Part shown: piece after piece, positions 49,011 through 60,349 of the stretch
Layout of the letters: every line of letters begins with the position of its first letter
Position numbering within the stretch: the first letter of the stretch is position 1
Assembly (NCBI GenBank): GCA_038098605.1
Contig: JAZDUA010000551.1
Span: 642,501-706,500, forward strand
Source of the DNA: Gryllus longicercus
Lineage: Eukaryota > Arthropoda > Insecta > Orthoptera > Gryllidae
Length of the DNA stretch: 64,000 nt
Direction of reading: 5' to 3'
Made by a program: the position numbers and the translations under genes
Notes under the pieces: generated by a model
Database searches by the model: none
The model's input: the letters and a program-made list of their open reading frames with translations, nothing else
Told to the model about the DNA's origin: nothing

Positions 49011-50340
49011 AGGAAAACTCGCGAAGAGCAACAACGGAAAAGGAATAGGAAATAGAATCGTCCACTTTCGACGCCGCTCTCAGATGGAACCAATTTGCAA
49101 ACACGGACCGGCACGTCGACGGAGCAAACTGCGAAAGCGGGAAGAGCCATCTCGTGGACGCGAGGAGGCAGAGACAGACGGCGTAGGCCGCAAGGAGCGG
49201 GGGAGGGAGGGCAAAGAAGGAATATGAAGTCAGCGCGAATGAAAGGAAAGTGACAGGAGGTGTAGGAGATCACAACACGTGGCAGGCAACGAAGATTAGC
49301 GGAAGAGCCGTCTCTGAGATAAAGAATTCTCTCAGAAACGACAGAGAAACGCATGTAAGGTTGGAAAATGCTTCATTAATGAGGCAAGAAAATAAGTTAA
49401 ATCAATTTAATTTACCCTCGAGAATTCTAAATTGTTAAATTATCATCTAAGAAAAAGTTGTAAGCGCAACCATCAAAAGAAGAACCATTAAAAATTATCA
49501 ATGATAGGAAGAGAGAAGAAGGGCAAAAAACCTAACAAATTACATCGAATGCAACTGAAGATCAGAACGTTAAGATACGCAACAAAAGAACAGAATTAAT
49601 TTGATCGCTGGTGAGGTAGAGACCTTCTAATAATTAAATATGGTAAATTAAAGCTGTTGTCAGATCGTTTCGTTCGCAGAACTTTGCTTTCGTCCCGGAA
49701 GGTGCAGGCTCTGATGATCACTAAGAGATGGAAACGATCTTCAGCAAAATACATTTTTTGGCACCAGAATTCTTTAATTCACCATATTCAAAAAAATTGA
49801 ACTTAAGTGGTAAGAAGGTGTTAGAAAATTTGACGCGAAATTAAAAGTACGTAAATTTGCAAAAGTTATAAATGAAAAATTAATTGAGTGGACAAAAAGG
49901 ATGTAGGTGGAAAAGAGGAACAACGGAGTAGAAAAGGCATGGAGTTGTAGGAAACTGAATAACGAATGGTGAACGAGTAGAGAGGGCAACTCGTCAAAGA
50001 GCACTGGAAGGGTCAGTAAAGAACGAGGCCACGTGCGGAGTGGAATTGGGATTGGGAGGGAGGGAGTAAAGCGCCCCCTCCCTCCCCCTCCCTCGCCGCT
50101 TACCACCACGATACCGACGGCTTGTAACAAGTTCCGCGACTGCGTAAAGAAACTGTTCAAGTATGTATAGTGCGAACTTGGAGAGAAAATGTTTAACTTC
50201 CTAATATGCATACGAGCGGAGGTTCCCGCGCTGCCGCCAGCAGCTAAACTTCCAACTTCTTGCGCCCTGCGAGGCCTACTTTTCGCACAGGAATGGCAGC
50301 GGCGCCACCGCACGACCGGCGAGACTGTAATGATGTGGGA
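49011..50340. other. Intergenic
   Basis: Purine-rich on the plus strand (49130-49270) and otherwise AT-rich; a CCCTCC-rich tract is at 50071-50098. The 203-codon minus frame (49774-50385) runs into the tandem array and has no recognisable domain. No gene called. Confidence 0.5.
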
Positions 50341-50910
50341 GTGAAGAGATTGCGAAACGTTGGCGATCAATGACGGTGGATTCAATCACTATCTATTAAC
50401 TATTTTCACGCTGGTCAACTATGTATATTAATGGTTAGATACATAATAGCGAAGACAGTGAAAAAAATTGCGAAACGTTGGCGATCAATGACGGTGGATT
50501 CAATCACTATCTATTAACTATTTTCATGCTGGTCAACTATGTATATTAATGGTTAGATACATAATAGCGAAGACAGTGAAGAGATTGCGAAACGTTGGCG
50601 ATCAATGACGGTGGATTCAATCATTATCTATTAACTATTTTCATGCTGGTCAACTATGTATATTAATGGTTAGATACATAATAGCGAAGACAGTGAAGGG
50701 ATTGAGAAACGTTTGCGATCAATGACAGTGGATTCAATCACTATCTGTTAACTATTTCCACGCCGGTCAACTACGTATATTAATGGTTAGATACATAATA
50801 GCAAAGACAGTGAAGGGATTGAGAAACGTTGGCGATCAATGACAGTGGATTCAATCACTATCTATTAACTATTTTCACGCTGGTCAACTATGTATACTAA
50901 TCGTTTGATA
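50341..50910. repeat. 117-bp tandem array, five units
   Basis: GCGAAACGTTGGCGATCAATG (or GAGAAACGTT...) recurs with the preceding ATTG at 50349, 50467, 50584, 50701 and 50818, a period of 117-118 bp. The units share CACTATCTATTAACTATTTT and GGTTAGATACATAATAGC. The fifth unit decays after about 90 bp. Units differ by only a few bases, so the array is young. Confidence 0.95.
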
Positions 50911-51585
50911 GATAAAATTGATAAGAAATGGAAACTTACGGGAGATGCATTAACAAACCGAGACAAGATTAGAAATGTGAAACGAAGACTTACATGAGAA
51001 AATAGAATGGAATAATGAAATAAGCAGGCGAAGAATTAGGTGGAATAGGTGTTGAAAATTGCAGGAAATCGTATTAACTGAAACCGATAGGTATGGAGGC
51101 TTCCAAAAGTGAGGAAATAAAACTAGCGCTATCTCATAAATATGCGCAAAAACTATGGTATGAAAATCTGATATATTAACGAAAAACTAAGCAAGAGGAT
51201 ATGCTGACACAGAAACCCAAAAATGTAAATTAATGGTATTGCCGTAGAATGAATTGCATATAAATTTTAGGTCAGGTTATCATTCATTCTACATTAAATA
51301 TAAGATGGCGACAGTGTTATTCAACACCGAAAGAGCGGGAAGTTGACAAGTGACGACAAAGCTATTATAAACAGTCGAGGGCGTATTAGTGACGTCATAT
51401 TAAACCGTCGACGTAGCAATGACGCACAGTCGGAAACTGCAGCGACAATAACACAAAGTGATGACAGTCTATAAATTCTGTAGAGATAATCAGATAGTAG
51501 TGACGGTATCCGCCGCTAGAGATCGAGTAAAACGAAGCGAGCACTAAAAGTAAAAAGAGCAAAGCGTAGATGAAAGATGATAATA
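50911..51585. other. Spacer between two tandem arrays
   Basis: AT-rich, nothing recognised. Confidence 0.5.
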
Positions 51586-52150
51586 TCTCTTCTATGTGTC
51601 TGGTGACCACATTAAAAGTTATTTAAACAAATACTCATTTTTGTATATTAATAGTTGTCTTTTATAATAAGAATAATAATAATTATTATTATTATCAAAT
51701 TAATGTATTAAGGGGGGAAAAGCAATTTTTATACGCATTTTTCGAGAACTTAGAGCCTCAGACCCCTGCCTATGCTTTAATGGATGCGGTTCCTCTATGT
51801 TAATGGTGACTACATTAATAATTATTTATTTAAATAATCATTTTTGAGTATTAATAGTTGACTTTTATTGAAATTATTAAGATATGAATTTATAAAAATT
51901 ACAAAACAATTTTATGTGCATTTTTCGAGAACGTAGAGCCTTAGATGCCTGCACATTCATTAATCACGTTTCATGGTTCCTCTATGTGCATGGCGTCGGC
52001 ATAAATAGTTATTTAAATAAATATTAATTTGTTAAATATTAAGAGTAGACTTGAAATTATTAAAATGTGAATTTATTAAGAACAAAAAACAATTTTCACG
52101 TGCATTTTTTAGCGCATTGCGCAGGCCCTGCGTATACATTCGTATCGTCT
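51586..52150. repeat. Tandem array, three diverged units of ~190-200 bp
   Basis: TCTATGTG-type starts lie at 51591, 51794 and 51981. Each is followed by ATTATTTAAA.AAATA, AATAGTTGACTTTTAT-like, CAATTTTTATGTGCATTTTT and CGAGAAC.TAGAGCCT.AGA words in the same order. The last unit loses similarity where the next CpG island begins. Confidence 0.85.
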
Positions 52151-52169
52151 CCCAGGTCCATGCATTCTA

Positions 52170-52212
52170 GGGTTAACGAGCAGCGAGGCGCTCCCTTTGA
52201 GCGTGCGTTCGC

Positions 52213-52246
<34 letters not shown>

Positions 52247-52555
52247 GACAGCCCAACGCGGCGCGGCGCGGCGCGGCGCAGCGCCTCAGCCTCGGGGGCG
52301 GCGGCGGAGCGGAGGCGGGCAGCTGACGCGCGCGGCACTCGCAACGGCGGCGGCGGCGGAGGCCACGCACCATAATTGTGGAGTGACGCGGCAATTGCCC
52401 CCTATTGGCCCGCAGCCTCTGCGCGCGGACCCCGCGTCGCGTGGAAGACTCGCACTAACGCTCGGCGGTTGAGAAGCACAATTACACGCTGGGAGGAAAA
52501 ATAACCCGGGGTTCTGAAACGGCCGACAATGTCGCCTCTGATGAGATGTCAAAAA
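52170..52555. promoter_or_regulatory. CpG island with isolated AT-rich cores
   Basis: A (CGG)n run (52213-52245) is followed by CpG-dense sequence. Within it, CATAATTGTGGAG (52371-52383), GCAATTGCCCCCTATTGGCC (52391-52410) and CACAATTACACGC (52477-52489) stand out as homeodomain- and CCAAT-like words. It could be a promoter or enhancer upstream or downstream of the gene candidate at 53.2 kb. No exon could be supported. Confidence 0.4.
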
Positions 52556-53040
52556 GCAGTGGAAAATCATGTTGTAAGTTACAGAAATATCCTTTAAATT
52601 GAAGTTAATTTTCTCAAATGGATGTTATTTTTAAATTTTATTATTATGTTTAAATTTTATTCTGTCGCATTTTTATTCTATCCTTTCTCACTATCCAACA
52701 ATTTTACATTTCGTCACTCTTTATTTCATTTTGTATAATATTACAAGCATAACTTTCAATAATTTTGAAAATTAGTAAAATATGGATTCAATGAAGACCG
52801 AAAAATATAAATAAGTTTCGTAAAAAAGGCTACTCAGGGAAGGACAGGCGCTAACAGGACTAGGACTTCATATTCCTCTGTCAGAAAGATTTCACGATAT
52901 CGTTTTCACCATTTTAGATACATACGGTTTAATTTTAAGTAATAAGACGTAAAGTCTAGGACTCTTTAAATAATGAAGTCGAACGTAATAGAAAAGAGCG
53001 CAATATTACACACGTTTCTAAACAGAAATTTCTGAAACAC
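52556..53040. other. AT-rich; intron of the 53.2-kb gene candidate if it is real
   Basis: No splice acceptor with an open frame on the minus strand could be singled out here. Confidence 0.45.
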
Positions 53041-53044
53041 ACTC

Positions 53045-53690
53045 CGTTGTATGTCTCCCGAAGAAAGCGGTTCACAGATCAAAGGGCATCTCCTGCAACA
53101 CACGTCGCTCCCGGCGCGGGCGCCCCGCAGCCCCGCGCCGCCCACGGGGCGCGGTCGGCGGCGTCGGAGGGCGATCGCCCTTCGGCCGGAAGGCGGCGGC
53201 GGCGGCCGGCGCACGCACTCACCGGAAGCGGCGAGCGACAGCAGCAGCGCGGCGGCGAGCAGGCCGCGCAGCGCGTCGCCCTCCCTCATGGCGGAGGGCA
53301 CTGCAGCATCACTCGGAGGGCGAGGGCGCCGGCCACGGGCGGAGCGCGGGCAGGGAGGGCAGGGCAGGGCAGGGCAGGGCAGGGCAGGGCCGCTGGGCTG
53401 GGCTGGGCCGGGCCGGGCGCCGGGCGAACGTCGGCGCGGCTGGCGGCGGCGACGGCGGCGGCGAGCGCGCGAGCGAGCGAGCGGCGGAGGCGGCGGCGGT
53501 GGCGGAGGCGGCGGCGGACGCGCGACCACTGAGCGCCGCGCCGCGACGCCGACGCCCGCGGCGCCCCCGCCGCCGCGCACGCGCCGCCCGCCTGCGCACG
53601 CGCCCGCCGCCCCGCCCGGCGCGCCGCCTTCGAGCGCGCGGCCCGCCGCAGCGCCGCCAACAAACACTAACGCATCCACGTCCATGCCGA
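53045..53690 (-). promoter_or_regulatory. CpG island, likely promoter and 5' leader of the 53.2-kb gene candidate
   Basis: Very CpG-dense. It contains an AGGGC-type run at 53351-53390 (seven or more G3 tracts on the plus strand, so a G-quadruplex pattern on the template strand of a minus-strand gene). It also has CGG-rich tracts at 53440-53520. The exon with signal peptide lies within it. A SINE begins at 53694, directly at the island's upstream edge. Confidence 0.5.
53223..53289 (-). CDS. First coding exon of a secreted or membrane protein, product unknown
   Basis: An ATG at 53289 in a good context (GCCATGAGG, G at -3) opens a frame of 22 codons plus one base. Residues 1-8 (MREGDALR) are polar and charged and are followed by a hydrophobic core (GLLAAALLLSLAAS), the layout of a signal peptide. 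The exon ends with CTTCCG followed by GTGAGTGC, a consensus 5' splice donor (intron starts at 53222), giving a phase-1 junction. Phase-1 introns after the signal peptide are common in genes with extracellular modules, so a secreted protein or single-pass receptor is likely. The same frame is also open upstream (to 53685) with an arginine/proline-rich sequence, but the internal ATG is preferred. Exons two onward would lie below 53222; none was recognised, so the intron may be very long. Confidence 0.5.
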
Positions 53691-53693
53691 CTT

Positions 53694-53970
53694 AGGTGGC
53701 TGAGGGCGTCAATTAACAGCACTGCAGTGCCTCTGACCGGCAGGGCCTGGGGTTCCACTCCTGACGATAACACTAGCTAATTAGCTACGTTGAATTCAGC
53801 TGCTGTCGGAGGATAATTCTAGCTGCCAGCTGGGGTTTCGCGGTTTCTCCGATCTACACCATGCGAATGCCGGAGCAGTATCCCAGCAAACGGGGCACGG
53901 TCCGCGAGCGATTTTTCTTTCCCCTCCCTTGTTCTTTTCACAGTCCTTACTAATACAATCACATGCAGCA
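53694..53970 (+). mobile_element. SINE family A, 3'-truncated, with intact head
   Basis: A-box-like GGTGGCTGAGGGCGTCAA at 53696-53713 and B-box region GGGGTTCCACTCCTGACG at 53749-53766 with substitutions. The body is clear through CGGAGCAGTATCCCAGCAAACGGG, then ends near 53970. It lies directly upstream of the putative promoter island. Confidence 0.75.
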
Positions 53971-54009
53971 TATTTTGATACTGATTTGGAAAGAAGGCTG
54001 GATGTTACT

Positions 54010-54125
54010 TAGAACCGGCCTGAGTAGCTCATAACCGAATAAAAATCCTCAGCTTTTCTGGCATTTGAACCCGAGTCCCTCAGGTTAACAAACGTATTCT
54101 AATTACAACGCTGCTACAATCCCCT
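54010..54125 (-). mobile_element. tRNA-derived fragment, third SINE type
   Basis: Read on the minus strand, a B-box-like GGGTTCAAATGCC lies near 54059-54071 with an ACCTGAGGGACTC stretch upstream. The A-box side is not clear. The body does not match families A or B. Confidence 0.35.
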
Positions 54126-54216
54126 CATGTTCATTCATAATAACTTCTGAAGTTCAAAAACTACTGATGGGTTTACACATATGTTTTTGAAAATAGACTA
54201 ATAATTACGTTCGCTT

Positions 54217-54685
54217 TTCATTCATTAACTGATTCCAGGTTCGTCAATTACTAAGATCATTCGTACCGTAAGTCTAGTGCGTGTTTATTTCTCAGGCTGT
54301 TACGATGATCTCTCACCAGCGGGGTACTAACCCAGCCGGGACAAGCTCGAAGCTCCTGGCATAGTGTAGTGCATGTAAGTGTGTGGGTAAGGGGTGAGGA
54401 TTGGTCAAGGAAGAGGAAGGAAACATGGCCCGGAAACACGCACTCCATGGCCCAGTTGTTATGATACAGCTCCGACATTCACCTGGTATTAATCGGAGAA
54501 ACCACAGCAAACTACCGATCAGGGAAGCCAGCGGCTAAAATTCTCCTCCAGAGAGCTTCGGAATTCGACATAGCTATCTAGCTAGTGTTGAAAATCCTTC
54601 CATTGTCGAGTCACGAACCTAGGATCTCCCGGTCATAGGCACTGCAGTGACATCGGTTGATGCCCTGAGCCACCTCTCTTGGTAT
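54217..54685 (-). mobile_element. SINE family A, internally shortened
   Basis: It begins with CATTCATTAACTGATTCC and lacks the GATCCGGCGCCGACC block, passing straight to CACCAGCGGGGTACTAACC. The rest is typical: CTCCGACATTCACCTGG, GGAGAAACCAC, GTGTTGAAAATCC, and GATGCCCTGAGCCACCTC at the tRNA end (54660-54677). The 65- and 73-codon minus frames are SINE sequence. Confidence 0.8.
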
Positions 54686-54689
54686 GTTA

Positions 54690-57600
54690 CTCAGGAATGT
54701 AAACCTACCAAAACATTGTAATATAATCCGTTTGATAGCCGTTGCATTGCTACATATTTTAAGTAAAGCTTTGATTCTTTACGACTGCGCAAAACAAGAA
54801 CAACGTTTCATACAAAGAATTCCAGAAATGCCCACAAACTACTTGTTTCAGTTCAATAAGTTCATTTTACCGATTAATTGTTTTTCAATGACAATAAAGC
54901 AAAAGGACAGACATTTTTGAAGTAGACATACATCTATGTAAAAGTTGATTTGCAATAACATTCAAATATACGGATGTAACATCTCGTATGTAGCATGCTC
55001 TCGAGAGAGTTATTCCACAAAATTATTGGTCCTTGCTCCAGAACGTAGAACCAGACACATAGTGCTTAGGGGATAAATAAGCGTTATTGTAGATTTAATT
55101 GTAATGTTATTGTAAAAATTTGTTAAATAATTAAATATTTTCACACTTAATGTTTACTTGTTAAATTAACCTGTCTAAATGTATTCAAGGCTCTATACAA
55201 ACGAAGTTGCAGGTACAACAAGTTATGAGAATTTCTTTAATTCATTGTTAAATATATTAATTATTTTAAGCAAATACTATTAATAATAAATAACCTACTT
55301 AAAATACGTTAATATGTCTTTACAATGGGATATCTCTCATGTTTCTGCTGCAGAGTATGTGCTTTTGAGACTACAATATACAAGCTGTATACTTGTATAT
55401 TTAATTTTACCCTAATTATACCTCGGTATCATTCATTTATTTATAGTAGTAACAAAACAATAATTCTATGAATATAATATTTGAAAATTGAACTTGTCGT
55501 TATTAAGGTATTAACTGAAAGGCTAATTTGAAATATTAGTGTCAAAAACATTGAATATTAATTAAATGGACTGATCGAAATTTTAGACATCATTAATAAT
55601 GGACATAGTAAACATTTTTTCATTGACATAATTATATTGTGGGAAACAAAACACCTTTCTATAAGATCCTAGTCTATGCAATCTGACTCTGAAATAACTC
55701 TCAGGACGTCGGCGAAGTATTTATTTCGAGTTATTCGATTGCACAGGTATTTGATTGCATAATAATGGTTTGAAGACCAGCTTTTTAGTAGATACAAGTG
55801 TTATTTGAAAATAGAGTCCGACAAATGTGCGCAATGTAGGCTTTAAATTACCATTGAACATTGGCCAATTTAGAGATTTGGTCCAGGGGAACATTATCTC
55901 ACTCAGAATATTATTCACATCATGAATCGTAAACCTTTCCTCAATTTATCAATGGAACGTAATCATGAAGTTGAAGATTTACGTAACTTGAAATTCTCTT
56001 ATGCAGTTAAACGAAAATGTCTGACATTAATTTGACGAGCTGGATAGCTCAACGATGCCCACACTTGACAATATATTAGTCCTCACTGGAACCGTCTATT
56101 GCTATCCGGATATTAAATTGATAAACGCGTTACGTTCCAAACCAGTTGAACTACAAGGCTTCTTTATTCCACCAGATAAATCGTTGTAGAGCATATTCTA
56201 AATTGCGGGGAAAATCTGAATGAATGAGCTGCAGAATCGATAAAATATTGTGATATACATTACCCGAAAATAAGACAAGCCGCTTATTTATTTTAGCATA
56301 CATCATAATCACAAATATGTGGAATAGAAAGTGGATAATCAATTTTGAGAATAATTATGTGTTCTGTAATTTAAAAATGTACTAAATCAATGTATCACAA
56401 TGACAAATATCCGAATATTTCACACTATTCATTAAAACCGAAGCATTTTGTTTGGTTTGGGTTTGACAAAGAAGATTGGAAATGGAACTCTTCTTCCTCT
56501 CAAAGTCAGGAGGCCAGCTCTTATGTAAAAGAGCTTACAATGTCGTATAACTCGAGACCAGATTTTAAAGACCTAAAAATCAGCGAAATATGCAAGCATT
56601 TGTGACAAAACCTATGTATGTCCATCTTAAAATCAAATATGACTTCATAGTTTTTACATAAATACAATATTCTCTCCAGAACAATTTGTAAGCATAGTAC
56701 TTTATTTTTGCAGTTTTTGAAACAAATATTACGCTTATTTTAGAAATGTTTTCATATGTCGTTAAAGCGCGAAGAACAGTACAATAAAACCTAATTAAGC
56801 ACAATCTTCTTTATATAAGCGGCTATGCATTACAAGTTTAAAATATTCCGACATCCTGTCAGATGAGTTTTAGCAGAAATGTACTGTAACTCAAATGTTT
56901 TTCATCTTGAAATCTCTACAGCTATCGAAGAGGATAGGTTTGCAATTCATGTACGTTTGAACTTTGTAAAATATCCAGGGTTCCAGTGCAGAATCGTTGC
57001 AATGTGCTCCCTTTGTCGGTCACATGACGGCAAAATCCACTCAACTCATTCTGCGCCTGTTAAATATCTAGGACGCCACACGATTAAGTACCATTGTCTT
57101 CCAGTAGTGTGATGATACCAGTGAACAGCCAAGTTTTCTGACAAGATATCTGTAAAGATCTTTTCACAGCAACAACATCATCTCACATAAGTTCTTAAGA
57201 ATCGATTTCACGATTGAAGATGGTCCTTTCTTCACAAATAAAAGCCTATTTCTGCTGTCACTTCCAGATTTCTCTTCCCATAGCTGCGGTGTTGAGTGAT
57301 ATTATTGTGTTGTTCCGCATTAAATTATTTTTCTGCGCGAACTTTAACTTCACAAAATTTACAAAACAATACTTCCCCGTCAATGCAGTAGAACGTGTCT
57401 TTAAAAACTAACAAAACCACGGAGCTTTATACTGTTGGGGTCTGCTCGGTATGTTGAACGACACCGAGTCTCGGGCGAGAGAAGAGGCTTAGTAAGATAA
57501 ATACTTGAATCTTCTTGTATTAACTAATTTCCGTGAACTCCTTAGAGCGCAAATTAATAATTTAGTGATATAGTGCATGCACAACATGGTTATGGTAGCT

Positions 57601-57840
57601 CAGTGCTAAGCACATTAACGGCGATCATTCGAAGAATTAATACAAACATGGAAATAGATATTACTCGTATTTAGTGTGTATCGAGGCAAAATGAAATACG
57701 AAGTCTTCATTAGGCAATATTTCTAATGAAATAACACATTATGTAACGTTTTCATGCTTAGCTAATTATTACCTCTTTGCCATCAACAATCTTCACTACT
57801 AATTGGAAATTACTGACATACCTTGAAATATTTGCTGCGT
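54690..57840. other. Intergenic, AT-rich, with a tRNA A-box remnant
   Basis: No long array or island. GGTAGCTCAGTGCTAAGCAC at 57594-57613 matches a tRNA A-box and D-arm, followed by a degraded B-box-like GATCATTCGAAGAATT; probably an old SINE head. Other frames (56390-56605, 56879-57112, 57214-57411) have no recognisable domain. Confidence 0.5.
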
Positions 57841-58135
57841 GCAGTACACAATCATAGATTCAATTTATTCAACCATTCGTTGGTGGACTACCAGACATCA
57901 CCATAACTGGATTTGAAATTATGAGCGGAACATTGAAGCCGGATCCTCCACACAGCGACCTCGTCGGCACTTCACTGCCTGAGGCTATTACCGGAAGAAC
58001 TACACAAGTGAAATATAGCACCCCATCTCGATCAGGTTTTTGTCCAGTTTCCCTGATCCATTGAGCAAATGCTGAGTTGGCCCCTTGTTTTGCTTCTGGG
58101 CGTATATGTAGCTTCACTACGCGCACGTTTCGAAC
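57841..58135. other. Possible protein-coding relic, strand uncertain
   Basis: Both strands are open and protein-like here. The minus frame 57869-58126 is 85 codons with ATG (RPEAKQGANSAFAQWIRETG at residues 9-28). A plus frame without an early ATG (57858-58064, 68 codons) reads GGLPDITITGFEIMSG near its start. Codon-like composition differs from the AT-rich flanks. It may be an exon, a transposon-gene relic or a processed fragment. I do not recognise a family and cannot choose the strand. Confidence 0.2.
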
Positions 58136-59934
58136 TCTCCTTTTGCTTGTAATAGTAAGATTAGAGGTAAGGGCGAGTTACTATTTTGTTAGCAATGCAG
58201 AAAAATCATATTTGCAATTCGTTTACCGATGCAAATAAGTTTTCTATAACTCGGAAACGAAAAAGTGTATTTTTTTAAATACTGCTAATCTTGCGATTTT
58301 TAAAATGTATTTCTAAAATTTATTTTTATTTATTTGTGTTTAACTTTTACTCATCTTTCAAGTATTTATAGTTAAAATGAAGGGATTCTGAAACTCAAGA
58401 AAACGTGCGCTTCTCCCCCCTACGTCATATACAGTTTTTACTGTTTTTTTTACTAAATAAATATAAATCTAAGACGAAAACTATTCATCGCACTACGTAT
58501 ATTGTGGACATGTGTAAGTGGATAGCATTAGAACAAAGAACAAATTTGTCTTGATTATTTTGTGTCAGAAACTAATATGTTCGTTAGTCTTGTAAATGAT
58601 ATAAACAGGGAGTTAGCGATGTTCGTCCCGCGTTGAAAAGGAACAGACGGTGCCGTGCCGCGCCAACCAACACGTCGGCTTGCGGGAATACCCCTCCACA
58701 TATCTCCACCAAGAGAGCACTGTCTATGTCGAAACAACCTCTAAGGTTGCGGTCGCAGCCGCAATATCTAACGCTCGCAACCAGACGACTGCGAGCGAAA
58801 TCGTCCGACTTATTTCACTCGAAAAACACTAGAATGTTGCACCCGAAATCGGTCGAATATATCCATAATTCCTCAGTTCATTATTTGAAATATTTGTGAG
58901 AAACACGCTCAAGAGTCAAGACCATCTGCATGTATTGGAGGTAGACTATGTATTACAGAGGGCCTTGACACTCCAGCTGATTTCGAGCGAATGGAACCAA
59001 CGAGTGAATGGAACCGAAAAAATCAAAAGAAACACATCTTAGTCCGACAGCCCATGTTTCCGGACGCCCACGTTGTGTAATTTTGGCCATCTAACTAGAA
59101 AAAAGTCAATTATCCAAAGTACATAGAAAAGTTACCTGCGGTATTTGCTTGATTTTAAAAGGTCCTAAGTACATGAAATGGGAATTTATTTTCTAATGAA
59201 TCGCTTGAGGTGGCAGTAAAATAATTTTAAACATGCACGATCTTGCGTTGTTTTCGGACGGCTCTGACACTTGCATTTCATTATATCTCGTATTGAAGAT
59301 CAATGTGTATCAACTGGCATTTATGTCACGGTAGTCATTCATGAATTGTGTTTTCGATTTTTTTAGTAGGGCCTCAAGATAAGTAAAAAGAGTTCTTGAT
59401 TGCTCGTGGGACGTTTTTAAAAAGTGTTTTAATGTTATTTTCACGCTATTTTACAAATTTATCAGTTTAATATAGAATTTAACATATTGGAGATTATGGT
59501 TATAAAGACATTGAATTTTGTTCTTTTGGCAATCGAAATCATGAAAGATCAGCTGTGCATATCTGTGCATTCAAGAGTTGTTTTTTTTTTTTTTTTTGCT
59601 TTTGACAGAGGTGCGCTCAATTTCTTGAAGGTCGTTATTTGATGTTTGGTGCGAAAACTCCATGGAGGCCTTCAAGTATGACGCCGTACGTTGTGCACGA
59701 ACTAGGAAAGGAAACTATTAGAAACACTTCAACAAGTGCGATGAAAACTTAAATTAGCAATTGTTGGCAGTTCTTTATCAAAAAAATGGGGGAAATGTAC
59801 GAAGCATAAACAGAGTTTTACAGATAAATTACTCATCGTGGCTTCAGGAATACATCCATTTTATACAAGACCATTGAGAATTGCTCCAAGCACTTCAAAC
59901 TCATATGTTAGTTGAGTGATTTGCTATTCCACTA
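58136..59934. other. Intergenic with a GC patch
   Basis: A CG-rich patch at 58625-58870 contains GGTTGCGGTCGCAGCCGCAA-like sequence and could be a transposon end. A run of about 19 T lies at 59580-59597. No gene called. Confidence 0.5.
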
Positions 59935-60185
59935 GAGAGCGTGTAAATGTATTTCGTGTGTGTGAGGGGAGAGAGGGGCAAGGAATGAGGGCGGAAAGCT
60001 ACAACGTCCGTTTGTTACGGTGCTGCTGGGGCATTCGTCTGATAGGAAACGAAGGAACCACGAAACGCCACCGATCAGAGTAGCCAGCCACTACAATTTT
60101 CCAGAAAGAGGCTGCATTCTACCTATCTACTATATGTAGTATAGGAAATCCGTTACCTTCCTCACTCGAACCCTAGCGACACTCA
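59935..60185 (-). mobile_element. SINE family A fragment, tRNA-proximal half
   Basis: GTCCGTTTGTTACGGTGCTG, CACCGATCAGAGTAGCCAGCC and the TATAGGAAATCC block are recognisable; the CACTCGAACCCTAG at 60162-60175 is a partial B-box complement. The distal half and tail are missing or unrecognisable. Confidence 0.6.
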
Positions 60186-60285
60186 AAAGAGTCGCAGCAG
60201 AGACAGCAGTTGTTGCTATGAGCATCTCAGCCGGTACAATTTTGTCTTCTTTCACAGTCAAATCTGATATCATGAAGTAAATAGC

Positions 60286-60349
60286 GATGATGATGATAAT
60301 AATAATAACAACAACAACAAGAAGAAATAATAATAATAATAATAATAAA
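60286..60349. repeat. (AAT)n/(AAC)n microsatellite
   Basis: AAT units interrupted by ACAACAACAAGAAG in the middle. Confidence 0.9.

Noticed and set aside
52966..53685. 240-codon minus frame that includes the signal-peptide exon
   Set aside because: The upstream part is Pro/Arg-rich leader sequence kept open by GC content, and the frame continues past a consensus splice donor. Only the 22-codon exon is called.
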